A stretch of 64,000 nucleotides of DNA from Oscillospiraceae bacterium (GTDB lineage Bacteria; Bacillota; Clostridia; Oscillospirales; CAG-272). The stretch lies in contig SVSP01000004.1 of assembly GCA_015064255.1 (NCBI GenBank), forward strand, positions 25,131 to 89,130, given 5' to 3'. Under the pieces are notes generated by a model. The model made no database searches. It had not been told where the DNA came from and worked only from the letters and a program-made list of their open reading frames with translations. Position 1 is the stretch's first letter, and each line of letters begins with the position of its first letter. The translations under genes and the position numbers were made by a program. This document shows positions 34,927 through 43,276 of this stretch, piece by piece.

Positions 34927-35680
34927 GCTTTATTCGTATCTTAATAAGATAATATCCCCCGATCTTTCGTGCGAGTGGGATAACGACGGGCTTATGGTGT
35001 GTCCGGATAAATTTTCCGATGTTAAAAGAGTGCTTCTCGCGTTGGATATTACATCGGAGGTAGTGGAATATGCGGCATCGGAAGGCTTCGACGTGATAAT
35101 TTCTCACCATCCGCTGATATTTAAGCCGCTGAAGAACGTAAGCGGCGACGATGCAGCTTCGTCAAAGGTAATATCTCTTATTAAAAACTCTGTTACGGCT
35201 ATGTCGTTCCATACAAGACTCGACGCGCTTGACGGCGGTGTAAACGATATGCTTGCAGAGCTTCTCGGCGTTGAGGATGTCGAGGTGCTTCCGGGCGATC
35301 CCGATATGATAGGACGTATAGGCAATCTTGAAATTCCCGCTGATCCCGAGGAATTTTCGCTTTACGTAAAAGATCAGCTCGGTGCTGAAAACGTGAATCT
35401 TGTAAACGCGCAGCTTGAGGTTTCAAGAGTGGCACTTTGCGGAGGCGACGGAAAAGAGCTTCTTAAGGCGGCGTATAAAGCGGGCGCGGATACATATATC
35501 ACGGGAACGCTGTCTTATAATAATATGATAGACGCTGCACAGTTTCCGATGAACGTAATAGAAGCAGGTCATTTCTATACGGAAAATCACGTTCTTAATC
35601 TGCTTGCAGACCTTGTCGAAGAATTCGATGAGCTTATAGAAGTTGAAATTTATAACAGCAATATAATAAAAACAATATAA
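34910..35680 (+). CDS. Nif3-like dinuclear metal centre hexameric protein
   Basis: 256 residues, the short form of the family without the inserted PII-like domain. Metal ligands are visible: VIISHHPLIF (two His), H-T-R-L-D-A-L-D-G-G-V-N-D (Asp), and the C-terminal EAGHFYTEN (His and Glu). The usual G-D-x-x-Y-H motif is replaced by G-T-L-S-Y-N, an odd deviation near the active site. The biochemical role of the family is unsettled. The ATG lies inside the end of trmK. Confidence 0.9.
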   Translation: MATVYELYSYLNKIISPDLSCEWDNDGLMVCPDKFSDVKRVLLALDITSEVVEYAASEGFDVIISHHPLIFKPLKNVSGDDAASSKVISLIKNSVTAMSFHTRLDALDGGVNDMLAELLGVEDVEVLPGDPDMIGRIGNLEIPADPEEFSLYVKDQLGAENVNLVNAQLEVSRVALCGGDGKELLKAAYKAGADTYITGTLSYNNMIDAAQFPMNVIEAGHFYTENHVLNLLADLVEEFDELIEVEIYNSNIIKTI

Positions 35681-35726
35681 AAAAGACAATAATAAATCAT
35701 ATATGAGATAAATACGGAGGTCAAAT

Positions 35727-36833
35727 TTGATTATTCAGCTTGAAGAATCACTGCAGAAGCTTCGCTCTATGCGCGAAGATATGAAGGAGCTTGCACAGGC
35801 TCTCAGAATATCCCAGCTTGAAGAGACGATAGTTGAGCTTGAAAAGAAAACATTTGAAGAAGGTTTCTGGAACGACCAGGCAAATTCGGGAAAAATACTC
35901 CAGCAGCTTAAACAGTCCAAAGATAAAGTAGAACAGTTTAACGATCTTATGGCGAAGATCGACGATACTATGTCGCTTGCAGAGCTTGCAATAGAAGAGG
36001 ATGACGAATCCTTTACGGATGAAATAGTTTCGGCAACAGAAAACATTTTGGAAGAAATGGAAACAGAACGTATAGCCGCACTTCTTTCGGGCGAATATGA
36101 TGCTAATAACGCGATTCTTTCATTCCACCCGGGCGCAGGCGGAACAGAGGCTCAGGATTGGGCGCTTATGCTTTACAGAATGTATACGCGATGGGGCGAA
36201 AAGCACGGATATAACGTTAAGCTTATCGATATGCTCGACGGAGAAGCAGCGGGTATCAAGAGTGCAACAATTATGATAGAAGGTCTTAACGCTTACGGAT
36301 ATCTTAAGAGCGAAAACGGAGTTCACCGCCTTGTTCGTGTATCACCCTTTGATGCTTCGGGCAGAAGACAGACCTCTTTTGCATCGGTTGAAGTAATGCC
36401 CGAATTCACAGACGACGGAACTATCGAAATAAGAGATGAAGATATAGAAATAACCGCACACCGTTCAAGCGGTGCGGGCGGACAGCATATCAATAAGACC
36501 GATAGTGCTATACGTATTCTTCATATTCCCACGGGAATCGTAGTCGGATGTCAGACAGAGAGAAGCCAGCTTCAGAATAAAGAAACAGCACTCAAGATGC
36601 TCCGCAGTAAGCTTATGGAGATAAAGGAAAGGGAACATCTTGAGCGTATAGAAGATATTCAGGGTAACAAAACCAATATCGAATGGGGCGCACAGATACG
36701 TTCATACGTGTTTATGCCCTATACACTCGCAAAAGATACCCGTACAGGATATGAAAGCGGTAATATTCAGGCTGTAATGGACGGCGATATAGACGGATTC
36801 ATTAACGCTTATCTTAAAATGAATGCAAAATAA
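35727..36833 (+). CDS. prfB: Peptide chain release factor 2, no programmed frameshift
   Basis: 368 residues. It recognises UGA and UAA stop codons. Visible are the SPF specificity motif in VRVSPFDASGRRQTSFASVEV, the catalytic GGQ in SGAGGQHINKTDSA, and the coiled N-terminal domain with EEGFWND. The start is TTG at 35727 behind CGGAGG. From there the whole protein is in one frame, and no CTT-TGA slip site is seen, so this copy lacks the autoregulatory +1 frameshift found in many prfB genes. Confidence 0.95.
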   Translation: MIIQLEESLQKLRSMREDMKELAQALRISQLEETIVELEKKTFEEGFWNDQANSGKILQQLKQSKDKVEQFNDLMAKIDDTMSLAELAIEEDDESFTDEIVSATENILEEMETERIAALLSGEYDANNAILSFHPGAGGTEAQDWALMLYRMYTRWGEKHGYNVKLIDMLDGEAAGIKSATIMIEGLNAYGYLKSENGVHRLVRVSPFDASGRRQTSFASVEVMPEFTDDGTIEIRDEDIEITAHRSSGAGGQHINKTDSAIRILHIPTGIVVGCQTERSQLQNKETALKMLRSKLMEIKEREHLERIEDIQGNKTNIEWGAQIRSYVFMPYTLAKDTRTGYESGNIQAVMDGDIDGFINAYLKMNAK

Positions 36834-36872
36834 TATTAAATAAAAATATTTCAGAAAGGTATGGTTACAGCT

Positions 36873-37184
36873 ATGAAAAGCATAATTGAAAAATCAAAAT
36901 TCACTATCGCACTTGTTCTTCTCATTCAGTCGATATCGTTTCTTATTATGTCGATTGCACAGTGGAGCAAGCGTAAGAGTCTTGCGGGAGCGTTCCTTGC
37001 AATTTCCGCAATCGGAGGCTTTATAGGAACTGTTCTTCTCATAAAGAGCGCATCTGCCGAAAATGAACGTCTGACTGTGCTTGATTCACTTTGCGGTGAT
37101 TTTCTTGATATAGACGATTTCAATGAAGAGTTTGAAGTACCTACAAGCGACGATTTCGACGAAAGCGAATTTGACGAAAACTGA
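36873..37184 (+). CDS. Hypothetical small membrane protein with acidic tail
   Basis: 103 residues, unrecognised. Two spans (about 9-28 and 38-58) separated by a basic W-S-K-R-K-S loop, then a strongly acidic C-terminal tail rich in Asp, Glu and Phe. ATG 36873 is chosen because it lies 13 nt after GAAAGG, the distance seen at several genes here; an ATG four codons earlier is only 1 nt from the site. It lies 39 bp behind prfB and before a terminator shared with convergent mntR. Confidence 0.65.
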   Translation: MKSIIEKSKFTIALVLLIQSISFLIMSIAQWSKRKSLAGAFLAISAIGGFIGTVLLIKSASAENERLTVLDSLCGDFLDIDDFNEEFEVPTSDDFDESEFDEN

Positions 37185-37197
37185 TCTGTAAAAAACG

Positions 37198-37223
37198 AAG
37201 GCAGATACGCAAGTATCTGCCTT
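37198..37223. terminator. Bidirectional terminator between the acidic membrane protein gene and mntR
   Basis: AAGGCAGATAC and GTATCTGCCTT form an 11-bp stem with a GCAA tetraloop between convergent genes. Confidence 0.85.
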
Positions 37224-37232
37224 TGTCAGTAT

Positions 37233-37607
37233 TCAGTTTTCACCCTTTTCAAGAGCGTAACGCTTTATGGCAGCAAACGATTTGTCGCTGATAACGTGTT
37301 CGAGTCTGCACGCATCCTCGGAAGCCGTTTCCTCGTCAACTCCGAGAGAGATGAGAAAGTTTGTGAGAAGGGTATGACGCTCGTAAATTTTTTCGGCTAC
37401 TTCTTTTCCTTCGTCGGTAAGAGTTATAAAACCGTCTTTGTCAACAACGATATATCCGCCGTTTTTGAGAAGTCCTACCGCGCGGCTGATACTCGGCTTT
37501 GAATACCCGAGATGCTCGCTTATATCGATCGAACGTACGGCGGGAAGTCTGTTTGATAAAATGTGGATAGCTTCAAGGTACATTTCGCCCGATTCCTGTA
37601 AGTGCAT
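37233..37607 (-). CDS. DtxR/MntR-family metal-dependent regulator
   Basis: 124 residues, the short form without the SH3-like domain, as in MntR. The winged helix reads D-I-S-E-H-L-G-Y-S-K-P-S-I-S-R-A-V-G-L-L, followed by the dimerisation/metal region E-R-H-x-L-L-x-x-F-L and C-R-L-E-H-V-I-S. These contain the usual Glu/His ligands. Family members repress manganese or iron uptake; no transporter is adjacent, so the metal is uncertain. A strong AAGGGGG site precedes ATG. Confidence 0.9.
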   Translation of the reverse strand: MHLQESGEMYLEAIHILSNRLPAVRSIDISEHLGYSKPSISRAVGLLKNGGYIVVDKDGFITLTDEGKEVAEKIYERHTLLTNFLISLGVDEETASEDACRLEHVISDKSFAAIKRYALEKGEN

Positions 37608-37639
37608 ATTTTTACCCCCTTCTTAAGATCTTTTTATTT

Positions 37640-37668
37640 ATTTTACCATATAATTGTTAACTTTTCAA
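37640..37668 (-). promoter_or_regulatory. Promoter of the MntR-family gene
   Basis: On the minus strand TTGAAA (37663-37668), 17 bp, TAAAAT (37640-37645) with an extended TGG before the -10. Confidence 0.7.
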
Positions 37669-37700
37669 CAGCTAATAACTATTTTACAGTATTTTATATA

Positions 37701-37738
37701 AAAAAGCATTTACCGTTTGCAACGGCAAATGCTTTTTT
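37701..37738 (-). terminator. Rho-independent terminator of ackA
   Basis: AAAAGCATTTACCGTT-type arms fold with one A/C mismatch around a TGC loop. On the minus strand the stem ends in GCTTTTTT. It separates ackA from the MntR-family gene. Confidence 0.85.
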
Positions 37739-37755
37739 GGAATGGTTTAAACAAA

Positions 37756-38979
37756 TTAAAGCGCAGAAACGATAGTTTCTGTGTCCTTTGCGATTACGAG
37801 CTCTTCGTTTGTGGGGATAAGGTAAACGTCAACCTTGGAGTTTTCGGTAGAGAGTTTTACGATATCGGACTGACGAAGTGTCTTTGCGTTGAGTTCCTTG
37901 TTGATCTCAACACCGAAGAATTCCATATCGGAGCAAACTACTTCACGGAGTCTGGGGTTGTTTTCGCCAAGACCTGCGGTGAATACGATAGCATCAAGAC
38001 CGCCCATTGCAGCCGTGTAAGAACCGATATACTTCTTTATCTGGTAGAAGAGGATGCTTGTAGCAAGCTCAGCGCGTTCGTAGTTGGGGTCGGAAGGACC
38101 GTTTTCAACTGCGCTTTCAAGGTCACGGGAGTCGGACATACCGGTAATTCCGAGGAATCCGCACTTCTTGTTCATATAGCTTGCAACTTCGCTGCTTGTC
38201 CAGTTCTTCTTTTCCATCATATAAGGAACGATCGCAGGGTCGATAGTTCCGCAGCGTGTACCCATTTCAACGCCTTCGAGAGGTGTGAAGCCCATAGATG
38301 TGTCGATTACCTTGCCGCCGCGTACAGCAGAGATAGAGGAACCGTTACCGATGTGGCAGGTTACGATCTTTGTGTCGCCTGTAACGCCCTTCTTTGCGAG
38401 GATCTCGTTCATGATGCCCGAAACGAAGCGGTGCGATGTACCGTGAGCACCGTAACGACGGATCTTGTAGTCTTCATACATATCGTAAGAGAGGGGATAG
38501 AAGTAAGCCTTCTGGGGCATTGTCTGATGGAAAGCTGTGTCGAATACGAGAACCTGCTTTACGTCAGGCATAACAGCGGTACAACCCTCGATACCCATAA
38601 GGTGAGCGGGAGTGTGAAGGGGAGCAAAATCATAGCAGAGCTTGAGCTTTTCGATAACTTCGGGAGTTACGAGGCAGCTTTCAAAGAAGTAAGGACCGCC
38701 GTGTACGACACGGTGACCGATAGCTTCGATTTCGGAAACGTCCTTGATGCATCCGATCTCAGGATCGCACAGAGTGTCAACAACGATCTTCATAGCAACA
38801 GAGTGATTGGGCATATCGTAATTCTTAACGATCTTTTCTCCGTTTATTTTGTGTTCGATAAGGCTTCCTTCGATACCGATTCTTTCGCATATACCTTTGC
38901 ACTTTACGTCTTCTGTAAGTGTGTCGATGAGCTGGTACTTAAGCGAAGAGCTTCCTGCGTTTACAACGAGTACATTCAT
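37756..38979 (-). CDS. ackA: Acetate kinase
   Basis: 407 residues. It converts acetyl phosphate plus ADP to acetate plus ATP, the energy-yielding end of the pyruvate formate-lyase route. Family signatures are N-A-G-S-S-S-L-K-Y near the N-terminus, GHRVVHGG, D-T-A-F-H-Q-T-M-P, the HIGNGSS phosphate loop, F-T-P-L-E-G-V-E-M-G-T-R, and GLGENNPRLR. CGGAGGAAG precedes ATG. No pta is adjacent in this window. A 421-codon open frame on the opposite strand is a codon-bias shadow. Confidence 0.97.
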   Translation of the reverse strand: MNVLVVNAGSSSLKYQLIDTLTEDVKCKGICERIGIEGSLIEHKINGEKIVKNYDMPNHSVAMKIVVDTLCDPEIGCIKDVSEIEAIGHRVVHGGPYFFESCLVTPEVIEKLKLCYDFAPLHTPAHLMGIEGCTAVMPDVKQVLVFDTAFHQTMPQKAYFYPLSYDMYEDYKIRRYGAHGTSHRFVSGIMNEILAKKGVTGDTKIVTCHIGNGSSISAVRGGKVIDTSMGFTPLEGVEMGTRCGTIDPAIVPYMMEKKNWTSSEVASYMNKKCGFLGITGMSDSRDLESAVENGPSDPNYERAELATSILFYQIKKYIGSYTAAMGGLDAIVFTAGLGENNPRLREVVCSDMEFFGVEINKELNAKTLRQSDIVKLSTENSKVDVYLIPTNEELVIAKDTETIVSAL

Positions 38980-38997
38980 TAATTTTCTTCCTCCGAT

Positions 38998-39026
38998 TTG
39001 ACAAATATAAAATTTTATGATAATAT
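38998..39026 (+). promoter_or_regulatory. Promoter for tmcAL
   Basis: TTGACA (38998-39003), 17 bp, TAATAT (39021-39026). It lies just upstream of ackA and is divergent from it, leaving a leader of about 130 nt before tmcAL. Confidence 0.7.
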
Positions 39027-39027
39027 C

Positions 39028-39053
39028 TTATCGGAACGTGAAAAATCCGATAA
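39028..39053. repeat. 8-bp inverted repeat in the ackA-tmcAL divergent region
   Basis: TTATCGGA (39028-39035) and TCCGATAA (39046-39053), with a 10-nt centre, lie immediately downstream of the tmcAL -10. A possible operator acting on one or both divergent genes, or a leader hairpin. Confidence 0.5.
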
Positions 39054-39159
39054 AGTTATACATATGTCAAATATTATATACCAAATTTATCCGATTTTCA
39101 ATAGAAAAAAGCAAAAATACGTCCAAATATTAAAAAATTTACAAAAGTGGGAAAAAACA

Positions 39160-40317
39160 ATGATAAAAGTTGCAATTATTTGTGAATTTAACCCTTTTCA
39201 TAACGGTCATAAGCTTCTTTTTGAGAGAGTGCGCGCTCATTTTGCCCCTGAAAGCGTGTGTATCGTATGTATTATGAGCGGAAATTTTGTGCAGAGAGGA
39301 ACGCTTGCCGTTATGTCAAAGTATAAACGTGCCGAAATAGCTGTCGACTCAGGAGCCGATGTAGTGCTTGAGCTGCCTTTTCCGTGGTCTTCGTCTTATG
39401 CACAGTCTTTTGCGCGTGCGGGAGTTTATATTGCTGAAAATCTCGGAAATATAGATTATCTTGCATTCGGAAGCGAATCCTTTGACGAAAATTATATTAC
39501 CGATTGCGCGCAGAAGCTTTCGAGCACAGAATTTGAAAATGAACTTGTAAAAGCTCTTTCGGAATATAAAAACACATCAAAATCGTATGCCGAAGTGCGC
39601 TCGGAAACCTTTGAAAAAATGTACGGTACAGAGCTTTCGAGAAGACCTAACGATATCCTTGCACTTGAATATATATCGGCAATAAAATTATTTAAAAGTA
39701 ATATAAAGCCGCTTTTCATAAAACGGTATAAGGATTTTTCGGCGACCGAGAGCAGAAAATATATTTTCGATCCCGATAATGGAGAACTCGAAAAGTGTAT
39801 TCCCGAAGAAATTTTTGAAAAAACTGTGGCTGCACCGAAATTCCCCCCAAATCTTTCTGATAAGGCGGGAATACTTTTCCTTGCGTTTGCCGATCCCGAA
39901 AAGATTTCAGATGCTCCCGAAATGAGCTTTGATTTAGCATCAAGACTCATAAATGCCGCTAAAAGCGGAAGGTTTAAAACGCTTTCAGAACTTTTTGACG
40001 CATCAGCTACAAAAAAATATACGGATGCAAGAATAAGAAGAGCCTTTAATTTCGCTTTTCTGGGTGTAAAAAAGGAAGATCTTACCGATATGCCGCAGTA
40101 CACCGCAGTGCTTGCAAGCAGCAAAGAAGGACGTATCTCGCTCAGAGAATTTTCAAAAAATGCACGTATAAACGTTATCGCTACCAAAGCCGCGCACAAT
40201 AAATTTTCAGAGTCGGCTGAAAAGCAGTACGTTTTAATGGAAAAATCCGATCTTGCATATTCTTTTCAGGGTGAAATTTCGGAAAATGAGGGAATAAAAC
40301 CCTATATGAAGGATTAA
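39160..40317 (+). CDS. tmcAL: tRNA(Met) cytidine acetate ligase TmcAL
   Basis: 385 residues. The nucleotidyltransferase opening V-A-I-I-C-E-F-N-P-F-H-N-G-H is diagnostic, with M-S-G-N-F-V-Q-R-G and K-Y-x-R-A-E-I-A following. The family uses acetate and ATP to acetylate C34 of elongator tRNA(Met). The start is ATG 39160 with a weak G-rich site; the longer open frame upstream lacks conservation signs. Its use of acetate beside ackA is striking but may be coincidence. Confidence 0.93.
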   Translation: MIKVAIICEFNPFHNGHKLLFERVRAHFAPESVCIVCIMSGNFVQRGTLAVMSKYKRAEIAVDSGADVVLELPFPWSSSYAQSFARAGVYIAENLGNIDYLAFGSESFDENYITDCAQKLSSTEFENELVKALSEYKNTSKSYAEVRSETFEKMYGTELSRRPNDILALEYISAIKLFKSNIKPLFIKRYKDFSATESRKYIFDPDNGELEKCIPEEIFEKTVAAPKFPPNLSDKAGILFLAFADPEKISDAPEMSFDLASRLINAAKSGRFKTLSELFDASATKKYTDARIRRAFNFAFLGVKKEDLTDMPQYTAVLASSKEGRISLREFSKNARINVIATKAAHNKFSESAEKQYVLMEKSDLAYSFQGEISENEGIKPYMKD

Positions 40318-40361
40318 AAATAATAAAAAGTATTAAATTTTAATTTATTTACAATATTGTC

Positions 40362-40390
40362 TTGATTAAAGACAGTATTTGTGATATAAT
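40362..40390 (+). promoter_or_regulatory. Promoter with extended -10 for the 105-residue protein gene
   Basis: TTGATT (40362-40367), 17 bp, and TGATATAAT ending at 40390. Confidence 0.75.
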
Positions 40391-40432
40391 ATAATGAAAA
40401 TAAATTAACTGTATAAAACGGAGGATAAATAT

Positions 40433-40750
40433 ATGGCAAACGAAATTGTATTCGAAGGCAAATACCTTATGTATAAAAACCGTCCGCTTGTAAGAGAAAA
40501 TAATCTTATTTGCTACGGAAGTATGGAAGATAAATACGTCCTTTTCCTTATGGTTCTCGGAAATAAGAAAATAGACACAGAAGACCCTAACATCAAACTT
40601 GAAGTACCCGAAAACATCGTGGGACAGATACTCAGTACAGACGCGTCAAAGCCTGTTTCGGAAAGACTTGTGGAGCAGTTTGCTAAAAAGAGCCTTTACG
40701 AAGCACTTGATTTCGGTATTATCCGTCTTGACAGACATAACAAGAAATAA
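40433..40750 (+). CDS. Conserved clostridial hypothetical protein
   Basis: 105 residues, soluble, with no signal or membrane span. It begins N-E-I-V-F-E-G-K-Y-L-M-Y-K-N-R-P-L-V-R, then C-Y-G and a hydrophobic K-Y-V-L-F-L-M-V-L strand, a mid-region Q-I-L-S-T-D, and a helical end. I recall similar small proteins in Clostridia with no function assigned; this is from memory, not a search. CGGAGGA precedes ATG. It is followed 28 bp later by a lipoprotein gene in the same direction. Confidence 0.72.
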   Translation: MANEIVFEGKYLMYKNRPLVRENNLICYGSMEDKYVLFLMVLGNKKIDTEDPNIKLEVPENIVGQILSTDASKPVSERLVEQFAKKSLYEALDFGIIRLDRHNKK

Positions 40751-40778
40751 TCATATAAATGTTTTTTCGGAGGAAAAG

Positions 40779-41204
40779 ATGTTTAAGAGAATTTTGATAC
40801 TGCTTTTGTCGATACTGCTTGTTACTGTATCCGCTGTCGGATTTGTTTCGTGTGAATCAAAGGACGATTCGGGGCTTACGGTACTCACAGACGTAAAAGG
40901 AATACCCGATGCGGCTGACGATGCTTTGGACAAAAACAATAACGGTATAAATGACAGCGGCTCGGAAAATGATTCGGGAAACGGTAATCAGAATAGTGAA
41001 GACGGCTCGGGAAATGTGTCGGATGACGATATCATAATCAATAAATCAAGCAAAAAGATACATCTTAGCTATGAGTGCAGATACGCGGGAACGATCAAGG
41101 AATCCAATAAACTTGTGAAGCCGCGCAGTGAACTTGAGTCTTATCTCGAAAACGGATATTCCATTTGTTCAAATTGCAATAAAAACTATCAAAATAACGA
41201 CTAA
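40779..41204 (+). CDS. Small lipoprotein with a His/Cys C-terminal domain
   Basis: 141 residues. The lipobox FVSC (Cys25) gives a lipid anchor. A disordered Asn/Ser/Gly/Asp linker (about 48-80) follows, then a compact domain with K-K-I-H-L-S-Y-E-C, a second basic stretch, and a terminal Y-S-I-C-S-N-C-N-K. The H-x3-C...C-x2-C pattern suggests a small zinc site and resembles C-terminal domains on clostridial surface proteins. Start ATG 40779 behind CGGAGGAAA. Function unknown. Confidence 0.68.
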   Translation: MFKRILILLLSILLVTVSAVGFVSCESKDDSGLTVLTDVKGIPDAADDALDKNNNGINDSGSENDSGNGNQNSEDGSGNVSDDDIIINKSSKKIHLSYECRYAGTIKESNKLVKPRSELESYLENGYSICSNCNKNYQNND

Positions 41205-41259
41205 CAAGGCGTTAATACCCCAAAAAATCAAATTATATGTGATTTTTTTTGAAAAACTA

Positions 41260-41287
41260 TTGCAATTTTGAAAAAATATGTTATAAT
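41260..41287 (+). promoter_or_regulatory. Promoter of the rimP-nusA-infB operon
   Basis: TTGCAA (41260-41265), a 16-bp spacer, TATAAT (41282-41287). Confidence 0.7.
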
Positions 41288-41312
41288 ATCAACAGTAAGG
41301 ATTGTGAGGATT

Positions 41313-41341
41313 GGAAGAGTGTGAAAGCACTCTTCCGATTT
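41313..41341 (+). promoter_or_regulatory. Terminator-like hairpin in the rimP leader
   Basis: GGAAGAGTG (41313-41321) pairs with CACTCTTCC (41328-41336), loop TGAAAG, followed by GATTTTT. It lies about 20 nt after the likely transcription start and before rimP, so it may attenuate the nusA operon. NusA is known to regulate its own operon in some bacteria. Confidence 0.6.
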
Positions 41342-41378
41342 TTATGAATATCGCATTTGCTTAGGAGGTATGTACGTT

Positions 41379-41852
41379 TTGGCTAAAAATGATAACAAAA
41401 CCGCTGTTGTCGTAAGAGAACTTCTTGAAGGTCCGATCAATGATCTCGGATATGAGGTATGGGACGTTGAGTTTGTTAAAGAGGGCTCGGAATGGTTTCT
41501 TCGAATAACGATAGACAGGGAAGACGGAATTGATATCGATGACTGTGAAAAGGTACACAGAGCGATCGATCCGCTTCTTGATGATGCAGATCCCATAGAA
41601 ACTGCTTACCATCTTGAAGTTTCTTCTCCCGGTCTTGAGAGAACGATACGTACAAAGGAGCATTTTATAAAGTCGGTTGGCGAAAAGGTGCTTGTTAAGC
41701 TTTATGCACCGCGTAACGGACTTCGCCAGTTTGAAGGAATTCTTGACGTTAGCGAAGACGGTGAAAAGATATATATAAGCGTAAACGGTGAAAAATATGA
41801 ATTTGACCGCGCGGCAATATCCAAAGCCAATACCGTGTTTGATTTTGATTAA
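41379..41852 (+). CDS. rimP: Ribosome maturation factor RimP
   Basis: 157 residues from TTG 41379, 10 nt after AGGAGG; an ATG at 41370 lies within two bases of that site and is less likely. The N-terminal alpha/beta domain contains G-Y-E-V-W-D-V-E-F and L-R-I-T-I-D, then the conserved Y-H-L-E-V-S-S-P-G-L-E-R. The C-terminal Sm-like domain follows. RimP is needed for 30S subunit maturation. First gene of the classical rimP-nusA-ylxR-ylxQ-infB cluster. Confidence 0.93.
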   Translation: MAKNDNKTAVVVRELLEGPINDLGYEVWDVEFVKEGSEWFLRITIDREDGIDIDDCEKVHRAIDPLLDDADPIETAYHLEVSSPGLERTIRTKEHFIKSVGEKVLVKLYAPRNGLRQFEGILDVSEDGEKIYISVNGEKYEFDRAAISKANTVFDFD

Positions 41853-41927
41853 GTAAATTAAAAATATAAAAAAGTAAACAGTAAAAAACAGTAAAAATAT
41901 TTTTTTGTGAAAGGTACGGTCTGAAAA

Positions 41928-42965
41928 ATGAACGCAGAGTTTTTTAAGGCTCTAGAACAGCTTGAAGCTGAAAAGGGAATCCCGAAGGAGTATATGATCG
42001 AAAAGATCGAGGCAGCGCTTGTAAGCGCATATAAGCGTGAACAGGGCGGAAACAGTAATGTACGTGTGTTTATCGATCCGCTTAAGAAAGAAGTAAGAGT
42101 ATTTCAGCTTCGTGAGGTTGTCGATGATGATTTCGAAGAATATAACGAAATAAACCATATATATCTTGAAGAGGCTAAAAAGCTCAGCAGAAGATATACA
42201 CTCGGAAGTGTCGTTGAAGTAGAACTTAAAACAAAGAATTTCAGACGTCTTTCCGCACAGACTGCTAAACAGGTAATAATACAGGGTATCAGAGAAGCAG
42301 AACGCGGAATGATAATAAAAGAATACGAAAACAAGAAGGAAGAGATCATTACCGCAACAGTTCAGAGAATCGATCCTCAGAACGGAAACGTTCTTGTTGA
42401 TACGGGAACAAGTGTTGCAACTCTTCTTAAGAGCGAACAGATCCCCGGTGAAACCTTCAACGTCGGTGACCATATAAAGGTGTTCGTAACAGAGGTAAGC
42501 AAGGATTCTCTTAAGGGTCCGATCGTAACTCTTTCGAGAACACATTCCCATATGGTAAAGAGAATGTTCGAAAACGATATTCCCGAAATTCAGAACGGAA
42601 CTGTTGTTATTAAGGCTATTACACGTGAAGCAGGCTCAAGAGTAAAGATGGCAGTCTGGTCGAGAGATGAGTCGGTAGATCCTATCGGCGCTTGTATCGG
42701 CTCTCACGGCTCGAGAATTATAAATATTATCAACGAACTTAACGGTGAAAAAATCGATATAATTATGTATAGCGAAAACGTTGAAGAGTTTATCGCAAAT
42801 GCACTTGCACCTGCAGTAGTAAAAGAAGTCGTTGTTGACGGCGAAAAGACCTGTCACGTTCTTGTAGATAACGATCAGCTTTCTCTTGCGATAGGTAAAT
42901 CGGGACAGAATGCGCGTCTTGCAGCAAGACTTACAGGATACAAAATCGATATAAGACTTGACTAA
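41928..42965 (+). CDS. nusA: Transcription termination/antitermination protein NusA
   Basis: 345 residues, the length of Gram-positive NusA without the acidic C-terminal repeats. The N-terminal RNA-polymerase-binding domain begins F-F-K-A-L-E-Q-L-E. The S1 domain is at about 135-200, and two KH domains end with C-I-G-S-H-G-S-R-I and I-G-K-S-G-Q-N-A-R-L-A. The start lies 13 nt after GAAAGG. Confidence 0.97.
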   Translation: MNAEFFKALEQLEAEKGIPKEYMIEKIEAALVSAYKREQGGNSNVRVFIDPLKKEVRVFQLREVVDDDFEEYNEINHIYLEEAKKLSRRYTLGSVVEVELKTKNFRRLSAQTAKQVIIQGIREAERGMIIKEYENKKEEIITATVQRIDPQNGNVLVDTGTSVATLLKSEQIPGETFNVGDHIKVFVTEVSKDSLKGPIVTLSRTHSHMVKRMFENDIPEIQNGTVVIKAITREAGSRVKMAVWSRDESVDPIGACIGSHGSRIINIINELNGEKIDIIMYSENVEEFIANALAPAVVKEVVVDGEKTCHVLVDNDQLSLAIGKSGQNARLAARLTGYKIDIRLD

Positions 42966-42987
42966 AAGGTCGAACGGAGCAAAAAGT

Positions 42988-43266
42988 ATGCCGATAAAGA
43001 CTAAAAAAATTCCGAGCAGAAAATGCCTCGGATGTATGCAGTCTTTTCCGAAAAGGGATCTTATCCGCCTTGTAAGATCACCGGAAGGAGATATTTCTCT
43101 TGATTTTACAGGCAAAAAATCGGGAAGAGGCGCATATATTTGTCAAAATACAGCCTGCTTTGTAAAAGCAAAAAAGGCAAAACGCTTTGAAAAGAACCTC
43201 GAGTGCGAGATACCCGAAGAGGTATATGCTTCTCTTGAGGAAGAACTGAAAACTAACGAAAATTAA
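42988..43266 (+). CDS. ylxR: YlxR family RNA-binding protein
   Basis: 92 residues. The family motif is R-K-C-L-G-C, followed by K-R-D-L-I-R-L-V-R and G-R-G-A-Y-I-C, which make up the nucleic-acid-binding surface. Known members bind RNA; B. subtilis YlxR is reported to act as a regulator. The start is ATG 42988; an earlier frame overlaps nusA. Confidence 0.93.
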   Translation: MPIKTKKIPSRKCLGCMQSFPKRDLIRLVRSPEGDISLDFTGKKSGRGAYICQNTACFVKAKKAKRFEKNLECEIPEEVYASLEEELKTNEN

Positions 43267-43276
43267 TGGATATTTG

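Noticed and set aside
37717..38982. 421-codon open frame on the + strand opposite ackA
   Set aside because: It is a shadow of ackA, whose motifs are complete. The product is Cys/Val-rich with no ribosome site or family features.
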